From contig NC_084801.1 in NCBI RefSeq assembly GCF_963169125.1, positions 113,549,061 to 113,613,060 of the forward strand: 64,000 bases of DNA, in the 5' to 3' direction. Below, piece by piece: positions 33,901 through 45,352 of the stretch. The stretch's first letter is position 1. Each line of letters opens with the position of its first letter. The translations under genes and the position numbers were made by a program. Source of the stretch: Humulus lupulus. Lineage: Eukaryota > Streptophyta > Magnoliopsida > Rosales > Cannabaceae. The notes under the pieces are model-generated. The model searched no databases. It was not told where the DNA came from and was given only the letters and a program-made list of their open reading frames with translations.

Positions 33901-36900
33901 CCAGCTTAAGGGCCTCGACCCTCTCCGTCCCCAAAGGCCTGCGTTTCTGGCGGATCGGGGTCGCGTTCGGGTCAATACTCAACGCGTGGCAGATAATGTT
34001 GCGGTCGATCCCCGTCATGTCTGAGTGAGACCAGGCTAGGATATCCTGGTTCTCCTTAGCTTGGGCAACGATGGCAGCCCGAACATCCGCCGGAAATTTT
34101 TTCCCGACTTGGATGACCCGGGTCGGATCGGTGCGCTGATGCACACCTCCTCTATCTTGTCCATTGGCTCTAGGACGTGGTCGTCCCTTATCCTCGAGTC
34201 CAGGTCATCTTCTTCTAGGACCACCCTCTCAACAGGTGGGGGAGGAATCGGGTCGATGAAGTCCTCGAAGGGCTCGTCTCGGACCATATATATTGGCCGG
34301 GCAGATACGTGGTAGCACTTCCAGGCGCTCTTCTGATCTCCCCGGATAGTCCTCACCCCTCCGTTGTCACAAGGGAACTTCATGGAAAGATGATAGATGG
34401 AGGTGATGGCCCCGAATTCTACTAGAGCGGGCCAGCCAAAAATGACGTTATAGGCGGTGGGGCAGTCCACTACTACAAAGCTGCAGAACTTGAAGGAGTG
34501 CTGCAACTCGCTTCCCAACGTAACGGGCAACTGGATCTTCCTCATAGGGAGTAGTGTGTCCCCGTTGAAGACATAGATCTGGGTCGGGCACGATGCCAGA
34601 TCCGCTTCGGTCAGGCCAATGGCGGTGAAGGCAGGTTTGAACAAGAGGTTGATGGAGCTCCCGTCATCCACCAACACGCGAGACACCAACTTGTTGGCGA
34701 TTTGGACATCTATGACCAGCGGGTCATGGTGCGAAAAATGGACGTTGCGAGCGTTGTCCTCTGTGAAGGTGATGGGGAGGTTCATCAATTTAGGGCGCTG
34801 AGCCGGGGCCTGGACAAGGGCGCATACCTCCTGATCATGGTCTAGTTCGCTCAGGTGGCGCTTTTGGTCGTTCCTGGATGACCCTCCCAAGTGAGGCCTG
34901 CTCGAGATGGTGGCCACATGCCTATCCACTCAAGGGGGTGCGACCCCGGATGGGTAAGGCATTCCAGGGTTGGGAGCCTCGCGACTGGGGACCCCTGAAG
35001 GGCCTGCGCCGTCGGCCCCTGCGCATACCCTCCCTGAGGCTGGTATGCCCTGGGCGCTCCCGGGACCGTGGTTTGTCCGGGGCTTGCTGACAAGCCCGGG
35101 ACTCCCACAGGCATCCTGACCCACTAGTGGAGATGCCCCAGCTTGATGAGATTTTCGATCTTGTCCCTGAGTTGCCGGCATTCTTCGGTGGTGTGGCCTA
35201 CATTCTTCGGTGGTGTGGCCTACATCCTTATGATAGGCACACCTCTTGCTAGTATCCCTCGGATTCCTTCCCCCCTTGAACATGGGGCTAGGCTTCTGGT
35301 AGTGAACCACCCTTTCTATGGCCAGGTAGATGTTCTCCCTGGTGTCCACCAGATTTGTGTATTATGAGTATTGGGGCTCGTAGCCCCTTTTTCCCTTTTT
35401 GACCGGCTCGGGCCGGTTCTGGCCTTTGTCAGATCGCTTCCCCCGGGAGGGGTTCACGCTCGCTTCCGTCACTCCCGCCTGTGACTGCTGGGCCCCGATA
35501 GGGGCGACGCTGTGCCCTGCTGGCGCGGCTCCATATCCGGAGAAGTGGGTGGATTGGGCCGGGGCATATTCCAAAGCGGTAGGACCGTACACCGTAGGGG
35601 TGTAGGTGATTCCAAGCATAACGGTCGGTCCTGGGGTGACCGGGGGCACGGCATATGACTGTGCCAGGAACTGCACCCTGTACCCCGGGAATGCTTGGGC
35701 GCTGGGCTGTGGAGTCGGAGGCCACCCGAAAGCCTGAATCTGGGCCTCTTCCCAATTGATGAATCCTTGGGCCCTCCTGATGAACTCTTCCAGGGTAGCT
35801 GCCTTGTTACGCTGCATGTCATCCCAGAGAGGGGACCCGGCCCGGATTCCGGACTGCAATGCCACCAGGCGATGTCCGTCGTCCACCTTTGTCTTGGAGG
35901 CTTCTTCAGTGAAACGCTGGATGTAGGCCCTCAGCGTCTCCGTGGGGAGCTGCTTGATATTTGCGAGGGCGCTGATCTGCATGTCCATCCTCATGGCGCC
36001 CACGAACTGTTTGCGAAAAGCTGACTGCAGTTCGGACCAGGATTGGATGGATACCGGCTTAAGTCTTTTCCACCACTCCTCGGTGGGACCACCTAGAGTG
36101 ATCGAGAAATAGAGGCACTTGTCGTCGTCACTGACGTGGACCACTGTCATGAGCCGGTTGTATCGGGACATATGGTCCCTGGGGTCGATATTTCTAGTAT
36201 AGGCGGTGAGACTTGGCATCTTGAACCCCTTGGGGAGTACAGCGTCCAGGATGTGCCTCGCGCAAGGCTCTTTATCTTCCTCATCAGAGTCGGTATTCGC
36301 TCCTTCCTACTTGCGGACCAAGCACTCCGTGACCTTTTTCAGAGCGGCCAGCTGCTCCATGAACTGCCAAGTTGTGCCGTCCTCCAGGGGGATTATTTCG
36401 TTCCTCCTGTCGTTGATGTTGTTTCTGAGGTCGCCACCTCGGGGGAGAATCTTTTCCTTATGGGCGCGCTCTTTCTGAGCGTTCAGTCCGTCACGTAGGT
36501 CTATCCGGGGCATATCGTCCCCTGAACTAAGGGCATGTCGCTCCTCGCTGCGCGGCCGCTCCCGACGGTTTTTGTTAACTGAGGCACTTGGGTGCAAAGA
36601 CCTTTCCCGTTCATCTTGCCCTGGGGCGTGTTGGGGCCGTGCGTTCCGCGGTCGCGTCCCCTGCGGATCAATCCGGTGGCCTCGTCCTGGGATGGGGCAC
36701 GCCTTTTCTTTCCTAGGGAGCAGCTGGGAACGGGTCCCGACTTTCGTGACGGGGGTGTTCTTTTCTCGGGTCTTTCCACTGGCCTTTTTTTTCTCCCTGT
36801 CCGGGTTTCCTGGGGCTGGCTTAGGAAACTGCTCTGGGGGAGGGGCCGGCCTTGCTTCTTCGGGGGCCCCGGCTCGGGCTTGCGGAGCGGGCTGCTGCGC

Positions 36901-37329
36901 TCCCGAGAGTGGGCTAGTTGTAGGATTTGTTGCTGGACCCTGCGCGGCTATGAATGCCTGCAGGGCTTGGAGAGACTCTTGCATCCGTCGATGCACCTTT
37001 GCTTGCTTAGCGATCCTGGCCTCCTGGTCCAGGACTTGTTGCCTCAGTCTGGTCACCTCCAGGTCCTGCTGGTTGGGCTCTCCTTCGGGGATCTCGGGAT
37101 CCGCAGCTTCGTCATAGTACTCCCCCTCATTTTCCTCTTCATAATATTCCTCCTCGTTCTCCTCTTCGTACTCTGTCCCACCCTCATAGTCTTGTGACTC
37201 GTCAAGGTGAGATGTTTGAGGAGGAGCATTCTCAGGCGGATTCTGAGGGAGATGCTGGGAAAGCAACGGATCTTCATTACCCTGCTCTGGATTACTAAGG
37301 TCGAAGGTTGTGTGTCGTGTGTTCACCAT
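30947..37329 (-). pseudogene. Tat-lineage gag-pol with dual RNase H
   Basis: From ATG at 37,329: gag with a Glu/Tyr-rich acidic stretch (about 37,080-37,190), the gag core RDHMSRYNRLM...EEWWKRL (35,362-36,219), and a knuckle CAYHKDVGHTTEEC near 35,250. Protease (VIDVQIANKLVSRVLVDDGSS, about 34,700-34,800), RT (CIDFTDLNKACPKDCFPLPR, YIDDMLVKSK), RNase H (YYVSKKLLDAEPRYP), a second RNase H ([28 protein letters not shown]) and integrase (KYAIVAMDYYTKWVEAEP, SDNWKQFDS) follow to WNAEHLHKYYQ. Stops fall at 36,307, 35,362, 34,930, about 32,587 and 32,095, with frame changes near 35,200, 33,660 and a G11 run at 31,836-31,846. RT motif A reads SFMGAYSGYNQI, so its catalytic Asp is lost. Confidence 0.93.
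35180..35223 (-). repeat. 22-bp perfect tandem duplication in Tat gag
   Basis: The 22-mer ATTCTTCGGTGGTGTGGCCTAC (two parts: ATTCTTCGGTG, GTGTGGCCTAC) occurs twice in a row. It lies in the zinc-knuckle coding part and, not being a multiple of three, shifts the frame after GHTTEEC. Confidence 0.9.
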
Positions 37330-37367
37330 TGTAGTAAAGGCTTGATGTTAGCACTAGCTTTCTTCAG

Positions 37368-37385
37368 CTCTCAATGAAAGCACCA
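37368..37385 (-). other. Tat element primer binding site region
   Basis: On the minus strand TGGTGCTTTCATTGAGAG begins three bases after the end of the 5' LTR. The identical 18-mer, with the same 3-base spacing, follows the LTR of the gypsy at 59,099-59,663. The TGG start suits tRNA priming; I do not know which tRNA. Confidence 0.72.
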
Positions 37386-37388
37386 AAA

Positions 37389-38295
37389 TGTTTACCGAGA
37401 TTTTTAGAAACCACACTAATGAATATTAGCTAAGAATAATGATATAGAATATAGAATATTGACACAGGGTTTTTACGTGGTTGGGGCGTTAATGAGCCTT
37501 AGTCCACGAGTCAGTTGTATTAGAGCTTGGAAAGTCTTTTACAATGGAGTTTCTCTCTATTTTTTGACAGAGTAACTGTATATCAGTCGAAGAGAGGTCC
37601 TTTTTCCAGTGCTCTATCGCCTGTATTTATAGGCCCATTGGAACACTAGGTCTGGGCCGGGTATGACCCGGGCCCATCAAAGATGTGAATGCTCTTGGCT
37701 TGTCTGGTGGAGGCCCAATATAAAAGATAAAACATACATAAATTCAAGACTAATTAAGGCCCAGTAGGGCGGCCCAAGAACTATGTTTCGCCTGACAAAA
37801 CGGTGCTTTTGGTCTGGACACTTCGAGTTACGAGGCTGATTCAGGGGACCAAACCAGTCAGAGTACTTGTCAGTGCAGGTCTGAAACAGTAGTGTGCAAT
37901 CCCGAGGTGGCCTTTTCCGCAGGTGAAAAGTGGGGACAACCCCCACGCGTCGTGGGGCGGCTTCAGGGTCACGGATGCTTTTCCTTGCCAAACAGGGAGG
38001 ACCTGATCCGGGTTCGTTTACCTTTGTCCCTCTTCGTTTACCACAGGCCCGGACCGTTTACCAGGCTCCGGGACCGTTTTACGTATACTTCAACGGGGAT
38101 CCGAGCTGTCTGCACGTCTCCCAAACAACTGCCCTGGATCACCATCCCGGACACCGTCCGGGTCCAGAATCGCACTAGGGTTGTGCCCCTTGGATATTCC
38201 TGTACCAAGCGGGCTTGGGCCGGGCCCACATTTGAATGCCCATACCATGGGCCTGGACCACCGTCCCGGGCCCACGGCAGGAAATGGGGATAACA
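37389..38295 (-). repeat. Tat element 5' LTR (907 bp)
   Basis: The same length as the other LTR, with TGTTATCC...GGTAAACA ends on the minus strand. A TATA box (CCTATAAATA, minus strand) at 37,624-37,633 would drive gag-pol transcription. Confidence 0.94.
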
Positions 38296-38300
38296 CTTTG
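38296..38300. repeat. Right target site duplication of the Tat element (CTTTG)
   Basis: Exact copy of 24,600-24,604. Confidence 0.92.
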
Positions 38301-40321
38301 CATTACTAGATTGGACCATTCAAACTACTAGACATAGCTACTATTTTGGGAAACATACATAACTTTATTTAAAACCCCAAAAATAAATATTGTGCAAAAT
38401 ACAAAGTAACATATGAAATATAAAATACGGTATGGGTACCCATTGTTTAATACATAAAAACATAAACCATAAACTTAAATCAATTGTTTAAAAACTAAGT
38501 GCGGAATTACAAAAGAAACATAATTCAAAAGACTTAAAAATAACTTCATCCTCAATCGTCACACAATCCATTCAATCCATTTATCCTTAACACACAAGAC
38601 AAGCTGCCATGAATCTTTCCGCCTTCCATAATCATTTCCCTGCGTCAAGCTAAACATAAAGGAATGAGCCTAATGCCCATCAAGGAAAATCTACTAAAAA
38701 CATACATCATAAATCATAAACGTAAGACTATATCATATACTATAAAACATATGACTATAAAAAACATAAATCATATAGGACTACAATATTAATGGACATT
38801 AACTCATTAACATGGCATGTGATAAACCATCTAGGTCCTCTGTCTACTAATTGAGGTAGGTTAGATCAAATGGCAGTATATGATAACCTATCTAGGTCCT
38901 TTGTCTACTAATCGAGGTAGGGTAAATCATAACTCTAAACCATGAAAATGATAAAAATTCTTGGGGTTTTCTGTCGAAGCAACTATAAGCCCCAAGTGAC
39001 TACAAAACATATTTATACATATACATACCAAAGCATAAAACATATCATAACATAAACATATAAGCACATAAAATCTATCATATTTTCCTTACCAAAAACC
39101 GGGATATGGAGACAAGAATGGGATTGGAACACTCCTAAAAACCAACAGTAAGAATGGTGAGTTTCTAAAGAAAAGATATGAAAAGAAAACTAAACCATCA
39201 AAGAAGAAACTTACCGAGAAGAACCTTAAGTTTTCAAGAAACTTAAACACCTAACCAAGAATCATAAACAAGAGTTAGGATTTGAAAAGAAAATAAAAGA
39301 AAACTAAAGAACCATAAAGAACTGAACTTAAGGATAAGAATACCTTGAATGATCTTATGAATTGATCTAAACCTCGATACTTAAATCTCACTATATCTCA
39401 CTTCCCAAGTGTTTAGAAAATCTTAGAAAGAATAAGCTTTTAACCCAAAAAAACCTAAGTGTTTCCCTCTATAGTAACCTTAGCAACTTGGAGGCTCTGA
39501 AGACTGCTTGAAGAATGAAGAAAATGGCTGAGTACTAGGTCCTATTTATAGAGTTCAAGGAGTGAAACTAACCCCTTTTAATTTGAATAAATAAATGAAT
39601 ATAAAATGAAAAAGATTTGAATTTTCGTTCAAAAGATGTCCAGAACTCAGTCAAAATCGTTCAAAGGCAAGTCCAAGTGGTTAAGGATGTTTTTAAATTT
39701 AAAAATCCTCAATATTAAAAAATGCAGCACCAAGGACGATATATTGCCTACCCTAGGTGATATATCGCCTAGACCACTTTCCTGAGCCCCGTTCGTTCGT
39801 TCGTGCGAAGTTGACGTGTTTTTCGTATCTTCCGTAGGCGATATATCGGTCCCTATAGCTGCGATACATCGGCGTACGTTGATATATTAAACACGTATTT
39901 GCACTTTTTCAGCATATTTTGAATTGAGTAAATAGCTTTGACTGAGTCTAAACATGATCCTAATAGCTGCTGGAAGGTTCTAAAGCTTCTAGATCTTTCT
40001 TTTAATTAAACTATTCATCATAAATATTTAAATGCTTAATAAACATGATTATGACAAGTTTCATGCTCTTGATAATTCTATCTAAACCTTAGGTTATAAT
40101 AAATAATATTTCTAGAACCAGCAATATTAATCAAACCTTATGTTATAATTAATATTCTTAAACTATAGGTTAAACTTATAAAATCCATAACTGTTGCTAT
40201 GAGTTTCCAACTAAGTCCCGTCTTGAACCAAATTCCACGGAATCTAACATACTACAAGCTAATACTAACTACTACTACTACTACTATTTAGCTAGCTAAG
40301 TAAATATTATGGGACACTACA
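38301..40321 (-). repeat. Minus-strand gypsy-type LTR (LTR G), left end uncertain
   Basis: On the minus strand it starts TGTAGTGTCCCATAATATTT at 40,321, like other plant gypsy LTRs. Towards 38,345 it has a TTTTTGGGGTTTTAAATAAAG word like those near LTR ends elsewhere in the window. The first 40-45 bp after the Tat element may still be Angela leader. No primer site or coding sequence is attached, so it is a solo or truncated LTR. It contains a diverged 58-bp duplication (38,817-38,940) and a cluster of GATATATCG palindromes (39,736-39,890). Confidence 0.68.
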
Positions 40322-40649
40322 CAAAATGAGGATTATGGCGAGACAGAGTAGGCGCAGATCCAGAGGAAGCACTGGAGGCGTCGGGGAGTGTCTCAGGCGG
40401 ACAGGGCAAAGAGCCTTCGATGTAGCCAGTGAGACGATGACCACAGTTGATGGTCAGAACCATCGTCTTCCAAAGGGAAAATTTGTGGTAGTCGAGCTTG
40501 AGAGAAAAAGGCCGAGACATGGTATTTGTATTGAAGGGAGTTATCAAAGCAGTGGCAGGGACCACAGGAATCTCAACGGTGACAGTCACCGGAGCAGGAG
40601 GCGTAGCAACAACGCTGGCAGAGATGGAGTCAACCAGAGCTTGAGACAT
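40322..40649 (-). pseudogene. Copia B gag N-terminal part
   Basis: Starting at ATG 40,649 the frame reads MSQALVDSISASV, then FSLKLDYHKFSLWKTMVL and GYIEGSLPCPPE, the usual copia gag opening (Lys-Leu...Asn/His-Phe...Trp). It runs into the LTR at 40,321 and stops. The start codon lies 19 bp from the primer site. The continuation, up to the protease at 18,224, is missing. Confidence 0.87.
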
Positions 40650-40667
40650 GGTGGCGATGGCCGAGGG

Positions 40668-40679
40668 GCTTTAATACCA
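40668..40679 (-). other. Copia B primer binding site
   Basis: On the minus strand TGGTATTAAAGC directly follows the 5' LTR end, two bases from the initiator tRNA-Met word. Confidence 0.82.
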
Positions 40680-40986
40680 AGAAAATAAACGTGTTGAAGA
40701 GAAAAATATATTGTATTGAATAAATGGCAGCTCAAATGTTGCTGCAGCTTCTATCGTGTATATATTGGATTTTGTCCAATAAAGGAATACAAAGAGGTCC
40801 AATGACCACTGTACACGTATTACAAATTCTAACAGAAGAATATTCTACAAAACTGAATTTGTTACAAGGAAAGATTTCTCAAGTTGTGGTCTTCAATGAA
40901 TATTCTAGACTCTTTGAGTCATAGTGCAATGTCACCAAAAGGCCTATACAGCTATTGACTGAGCTGCTGATGTGGCTATTTTTACA
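40680..40986 (-). repeat. Copia B 5' LTR (307 bp)
   Basis: It matches 14,794-15,093, is flanked on the right by the GCATC duplication (40,987-40,991), and begins TGTAAAAATAGCC on the minus strand. Confidence 0.88.
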
Positions 40987-40991
40987 GCATC

Positions 40992-42408
40992 ATTAACTCA
41001 CTCTACTTCTGCTGCTATTAGTGCGTCTAGCCAAAATAATGTACCAAATCATGCTTGTTTTACTCATGACTTGTCTGATTCCAAGTCTGATTTTTCTCTT
41101 TGGACACAATAGGCTTGGTCATTCAAGTTCTAAAATTGTCAAAATAGCCATGTCTTCTTGTAATATCAAACTTAACAATAAAATTCATTCAAACCTATGT
41201 TCAGCTTGTTGTCTTGGTAAACTTCACAAGTTGCCATTTCCTAATTCATCTACTGTATATTCTGAGCCATTGCCGTTGTTACACTCCGATTTATGGGGCC
41301 CTGCCCCTATTAATTCTGCTAGTGGGTATAAATACTACATTAGTTTCATTGATGCCTTTTCAAGGAACACTTGGATCTACATGCTAAGAACCAAATCTGA
41401 AGCCTTACAAACCTTTGACAGTTTCAAAACACAAGTTGAGCTTCAACTTGGGTATAAGATTAAGGCTATTCAAACTGATTGGGGGGATGAACACCGAGCT
41501 TTTACAAGTTTACTTACCTCTTCAGGTATTATTCACAAAGTATCTTGCCTTCACACCCATGAGCAGAACGGGGTAGCTGAAAGGAAGCATAGGCATATTG
41601 TGGAGAGTGGTTTATCATTTCTTGCTAAGGCATCCTTACCACTAAAATATTGGGATGAGGCCTTTAGGATTGTTGTCTTTCTTATTAATCGAATGCCTAC
41701 ACTCCAACTTCAAATCTCTCTCCACTTGAACTGTTATTTCATACTAAACGAGACTATGTTATGCTTAAGGCTTTTGGGTGCTTGTGTTATCCAAATCTTA
41801 GACCATATATTCGAATCAAGCTGCAATATAGGTATGTCCCTTGTGTATTTCTTGGCCATAGCTTGTCTCATAAAGGCTATAAATGTTTGGCAAAAGATGG
41901 GAGAGTGTATATTTCTAGAGATGTTCGTTTTGATGAGTTCACTTTTCCTTTCTCTCTAGCTGTGTCCCAACCTCCTTTATCTACTACTTCTCCTTCCATT
42001 TTTGCTTTAGCTCAACCTACTGTTGTCACTTCAGCACCGTCTCCACAACACTTCTTCCTTTCTCCAAGTCCTTCTCAGTCTTCCAATGCCATTACCAACC
42101 ATTCTGAGACTCTCATTCAATGCAAACCAGAGCCAAGTCTGGTATTAGAAAACCAAGAGTTCTTAGGGCTTCTCTTGCACCAACTTCTGTGAAAGATGCC
42201 TTGAAAGATGACAATTGGTCAGCTACTATGAGAGACGAATTTGAAGCACTTTAGCTCAATCATACATGGTCCTTGGTGGATTTTCCCTCTGATCATACAC
42301 CTATAGGGTGTAAATGGGTGTTTAGGGTGAAAGAAAATGCTGATGGTTTAATCTCTAAGTTCAAAGCTTGTCTTGTCGCCAAGGGGTTTCACCAACAAGC
42401 TGGTTAGT
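40992..42408 (+). pseudogene. Copia A integrase and RT start, after the copia B insertion
   Basis: The frame continues from 14,793 with LTHSTSAAISASSQ, then a one-base insertion near 41,104 shifts it at the HHCC start (HNRLGHSSSKI). The integrase has LHSDLWGPAPINSASGYKYY, IQTDWGDEHRAF and EQNGVAERKHRHIVE, so the three acidic residues can be seen. A further shift near 41,750 leads to AFGCLCYPNLRPY and VYISRDVRFDEFTFPF, a Ser/Pro linker, and the RT start GCKWVFRVKENADG...LVAKGFHQQAG. There the solo LTR interrupts it. Confidence 0.9.
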
Positions 42409-44026
42409 TGTAGCGTCCAAAATTTGATAATAAGGCTTAGGGCCTTGATTAGCGTGCCTGGAGGGCAATAAGTGATTTATTATATTAATATGTGAATTTG
42501 ATGAGTATGTGATTAGAAATGCATGTTTAGGTGAAATAAATATGCATGTGGACCTCATTTGGTTATTAGGGGCATGCTTGTAATTTTAGCCCATTGAGGG
42601 CATAAATGTAATACTTGTGAATATTGTGATCTTTACCACGTGCGAGTGGCGATATATTTGTTAGGCGATCCGAGACAGTCCTAGGGAGCGGTTTAGCTAG
42701 GAAGTTACAACGGGACCCAATACCTGACTCGGGGCGAGTCAAGGGGTATTTCGAGCATTAGACATTTTACTGGGTTATCAGGTTATTAAAATAAATATTT
42801 GGAGACATATATGAAGTTAGAACATTTAGGAGGGAATATTTGGAAAATTTATCATTTTTCCATCAGGGATATTTTTGGTACCCCGAGCCTTGGAGGTAAC
42901 TTAAGTGACCTAGGTTAAGTAAGACAAAACATAAGAAACACTTAGAAATTTTCCCAAACTGACCCTATCTCCCTATCACTCGATTTCCCTCTCTTTGGGT
43001 GCTTGAAGGCTGAAGCAAATTTTGAGGAAATTAAGGTAGCAATTCAGAACTCAAGGCTGGAGCTTAGGAGGCTTGTAGCATGGAACTCAAGGGAATAACT
43101 CAGAGACTTAATTAGGTTCAAAGGTTTTCAGCGAGGCTTGGACTAGGGGACTGTGCTCAGTATACCGATGCTTGGAAAGCTTGGGACACAGGTAAGAAAA
43201 CTATTGTACCCGTAGAGCAGGGCGTGGCCCTATAGTTTGTGTTGCAGGGCACGACCCTATGTGATTGTGTTGCAGGGCGTAGCCCTATTAATTATGTTTG
43301 TATTTGTTTAAGTATTTGTTAAGTTTATGCTATGTGTTGCATATCTGTAAATGTACGGCAAGGGCCGGGAACATTGAAGGCCGAGAATGGCAAGGGTCGA
43401 GAACGGAGAAGGCCGAGTACGGCAAAGGACCGGCAGCGGCGTTAAGCACGCGGAGTGCGAGATGCTAGGGTGAGACCCTTCTTGGATGCCTGGGACATCC
43501 TCACGGTGTAGACCGCGAACCCAGGACCTGGTAAAGCGCCTGGGACGGCATGGCCGTTATGTGTTTAGCCTGTTGCCGGCTTTGTTATATGTTGATTGAT
43601 TGTTATGCATATGTTGATTGCTTGTGTGGAGTTTTCTTGTTGGGCTTCGACTCACGGGTGCTCTATGGTGCAGGTAAGGGCAAGGGAAAGGTCGATCAAC
43701 CATGAGTACAGAGAGCATGAAGCGGTGTGTACTTGTTCGGCCTGCCTGGCTGCCACGGCCAGGGGTATTTTTGGGAGATGATATGTATTAAACCTAATTT
43801 TGTCGTCTAGTCGACTTGAGTCATATTTTGAATTGTAAATATTTCTAAACAGTATTTTGGGATCCCAAATGTATAATGCTTTATAATTTCAATGAATGAC
43901 TATATTTTCAAATTGTATGAATTTTATTATAGTTTAGCTACACTTTTAACCTAAAACCTCGATTACCGAGTTAATTGCACGTTTTAAACTCACTTAGTAA
44001 TGACTCTAAGGAAGTAGGACGTTACA
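42409..44026 (+). repeat. Solo gypsy LTR in copia A (1,618 bp)
   Basis: It begins TGTAGCGTCCAAAATTTG and ends GGACGTTACA, with no internal coding, primer site or second LTR, so it is a solo LTR left by LTR-LTR recombination. The copia A RT reading HQQAG resumes as FDYTEIFSPAVKP after it. The flanks (CAAGCTGGTTAG and AAGCTAGTTTTG) are similar, but a clean 5-bp duplication could not be read. It carries two short tandem arrays: GCAGGGC(G/A)(T/C)(G/A)(G/A)CCCTAT, three times, at 43,217-43,296, and GGCAAGGGCCGAGAACGG-like units at 43,354-43,440. Confidence 0.86.
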
Positions 44027-44029
44027 AGC

Positions 44030-45352
44030 TAGTTTTGACTACACAGAAATATTCAGTCCTGCTGTGAAACCGGTTAGTATTCAAATGGTACTCACTATTG
44101 CAGTCTCCAAAGGCTGGAAAATTCACCAACTACATGTCAATAATGCGTTTCTTAATGGTGATTTGCAAGAAGACATTTATATGACTCAACCGCCGGGCTT
44201 TGTCGATACTAACTCACCAACCAAAGTGTGCAAACTTCATAAAGTGTTGTATGGTCTCAAACAAGCCCCTAGAGCTTGGTTTGAGAAACTTTCTACTGCA
44301 CTACTAAGGTTTGGTTTCATTTCTACTAAGGCTAATCATTCCTTGTTTGTTCGGATTACTTCCTCCAATTGCTCCTATATATTGGTCTATGTTGATGATA
44401 TATTGGTTATAGGAAGCAATGATCAGCTAGTATCCACTCGTGTCACTGATTTGAGCAATACTTTTGCTCTAAAGGATCTTGGCTTAGTTGATTATTTTCT
44501 TGGTATCAAGGTGCTACATGCTGCTAGTTGTTTGATGTTGTCCCAGCAAAAATACTTGCAAGATTTGTTGAGTAAGGCACAAATGCAGGGAGTAAAGACT
44601 CAAAGCACACCAATGAACAGTGGTATTAGGCTTTCCAACTATGGCAGTGAATCAGTTCTTGATGTCACTTTGTATAGATCTATAGTTGCGGCTTTCCAAT
44701 ATGCCACCATTACAAGACATGAAATTGCCTATAGTATCAACAAAGTATCTCAGTTTATGCACTCTCCTTTGCAATCTCATTGGGTGGCTGTTAAGCGCAT
44801 CCTTCGATACTTAGTTGGCACCTTAGACTATGGTTTACTCATCACGAACGCAACTCATCTGAACTTAGAAGCCTACTGTGATGCCGATTGGGCTTCGAAT
44901 ACGAATCATCGTCATTCCACTACTGGATTTTGTGTGTATCTCGGTGACAACTTAGTTGCTTGGAAATCTAAAAAGCAAACTACAATTTCCCGCTCTTCTA
45001 CTAAGGTAGAATTTCATAGTCTTGCTGCTGTGGTCACTGAAATTTCTTGGCTTTAGTCCTTACTCTCTGAGTTACAGGTCCAACGTTCTAGAGTGCCTTC
45101 TATTTGGTGTGCTAATCTCAGCTCTGTTATGATGGCTGCCAATCCTGTTTTACACACACGTACAAAGCACATAGAGATTGATCTCTATTTTGTGCGGGAC
45201 AAGGTGTTGCAGCAGGTGATCACCGTTCAACATGTCCCAGCTGAAGGTCAATTGGCTGATTGTCTCACCAAACCAATTTCAAGCTGTCGTTTCCCTTTTC
45301 TTAGGGACAAGCTAAGTGTTGTCTCCTCAACCACACTTAGTTTGAGGGGGGC
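44030..45352 (+). pseudogene. Copia A reverse transcriptase and RNase H
   Basis: RT: FSPAVKPVSIQMVLTIAVS, HVNNAFLNGDLQEDIYM, LYGLKQAPRAWFEKL, LVYVDDILVIGS. RNase H: YCDADWASNTNHRHSTTGFC, AWKSKKQTTISRSSTKVEF, HTRTKHIEIDLYFVRDKV, QLADCLTKPIS. One stop at 45,054-45,056. Motif A has His where copia RT needs Asp (normally LDVxNAFLNG), so the enzyme would be dead; the YVDD box is intact. The end SLRGA overlaps the polypurine tract (GAGGGGGGC, about 45,343-45,352). Confidence 0.92.

Larger units (their letters stand above)
24605..38295 (-). mobile_element. Complete Tat-lineage Ty3/gypsy element (13.7 kb) with an antisense gene
   Basis: Two 907-bp LTRs (24,605-25,511 and 37,389-38,295) with a perfect CTTTG duplication bound the element. 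On the minus strand come the 5' LTR, primer site, gag-pol with protease, RT, RNase H, a second RNase H and integrase (37,329-30,947), then a 5.4-kb 3' region. That region holds a 60-bp tandem array and a spliced gene on the opposite strand. Two RNase H domains and a long 3' region with an antisense ORF are marks of the Tat group. Length and large 3' region resemble Retand/Grande-like members. The LTRs differ by few bases, so it is the youngest layer of the nest. Confidence 0.95.
14794..40986 (-). mobile_element. Copia B: minus-strand Ty1/copia nested in copia A, carrying further insertions
   Basis: LTRs at 14,794-15,093 and 40,680-40,986 with a GCATC duplication define it. Its retained sequence is 14,794-18,224 (pol) and 40,322-40,986 (gag start, primer site, 5' LTR). 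Between them lies other transposon DNA starting with a gypsy LTR at 18,225. The part of copia B between the gag N-terminus and the protease is absent, so the inner insertion was accompanied or followed by a deletion. Confidence 0.88.

Noticed and set aside
36572..37197. Plus-strand ORFs of up to 201 codons over Tat gag
   Set aside because: Antisense shadows of the acidic, GC-rich gag coding; unlike the real antisense gene they have no splice structure or domain.
43596..43781. 61-codon ORF in the solo LTR
   Set aside because: Lies wholly in LTR sequence with no domain.
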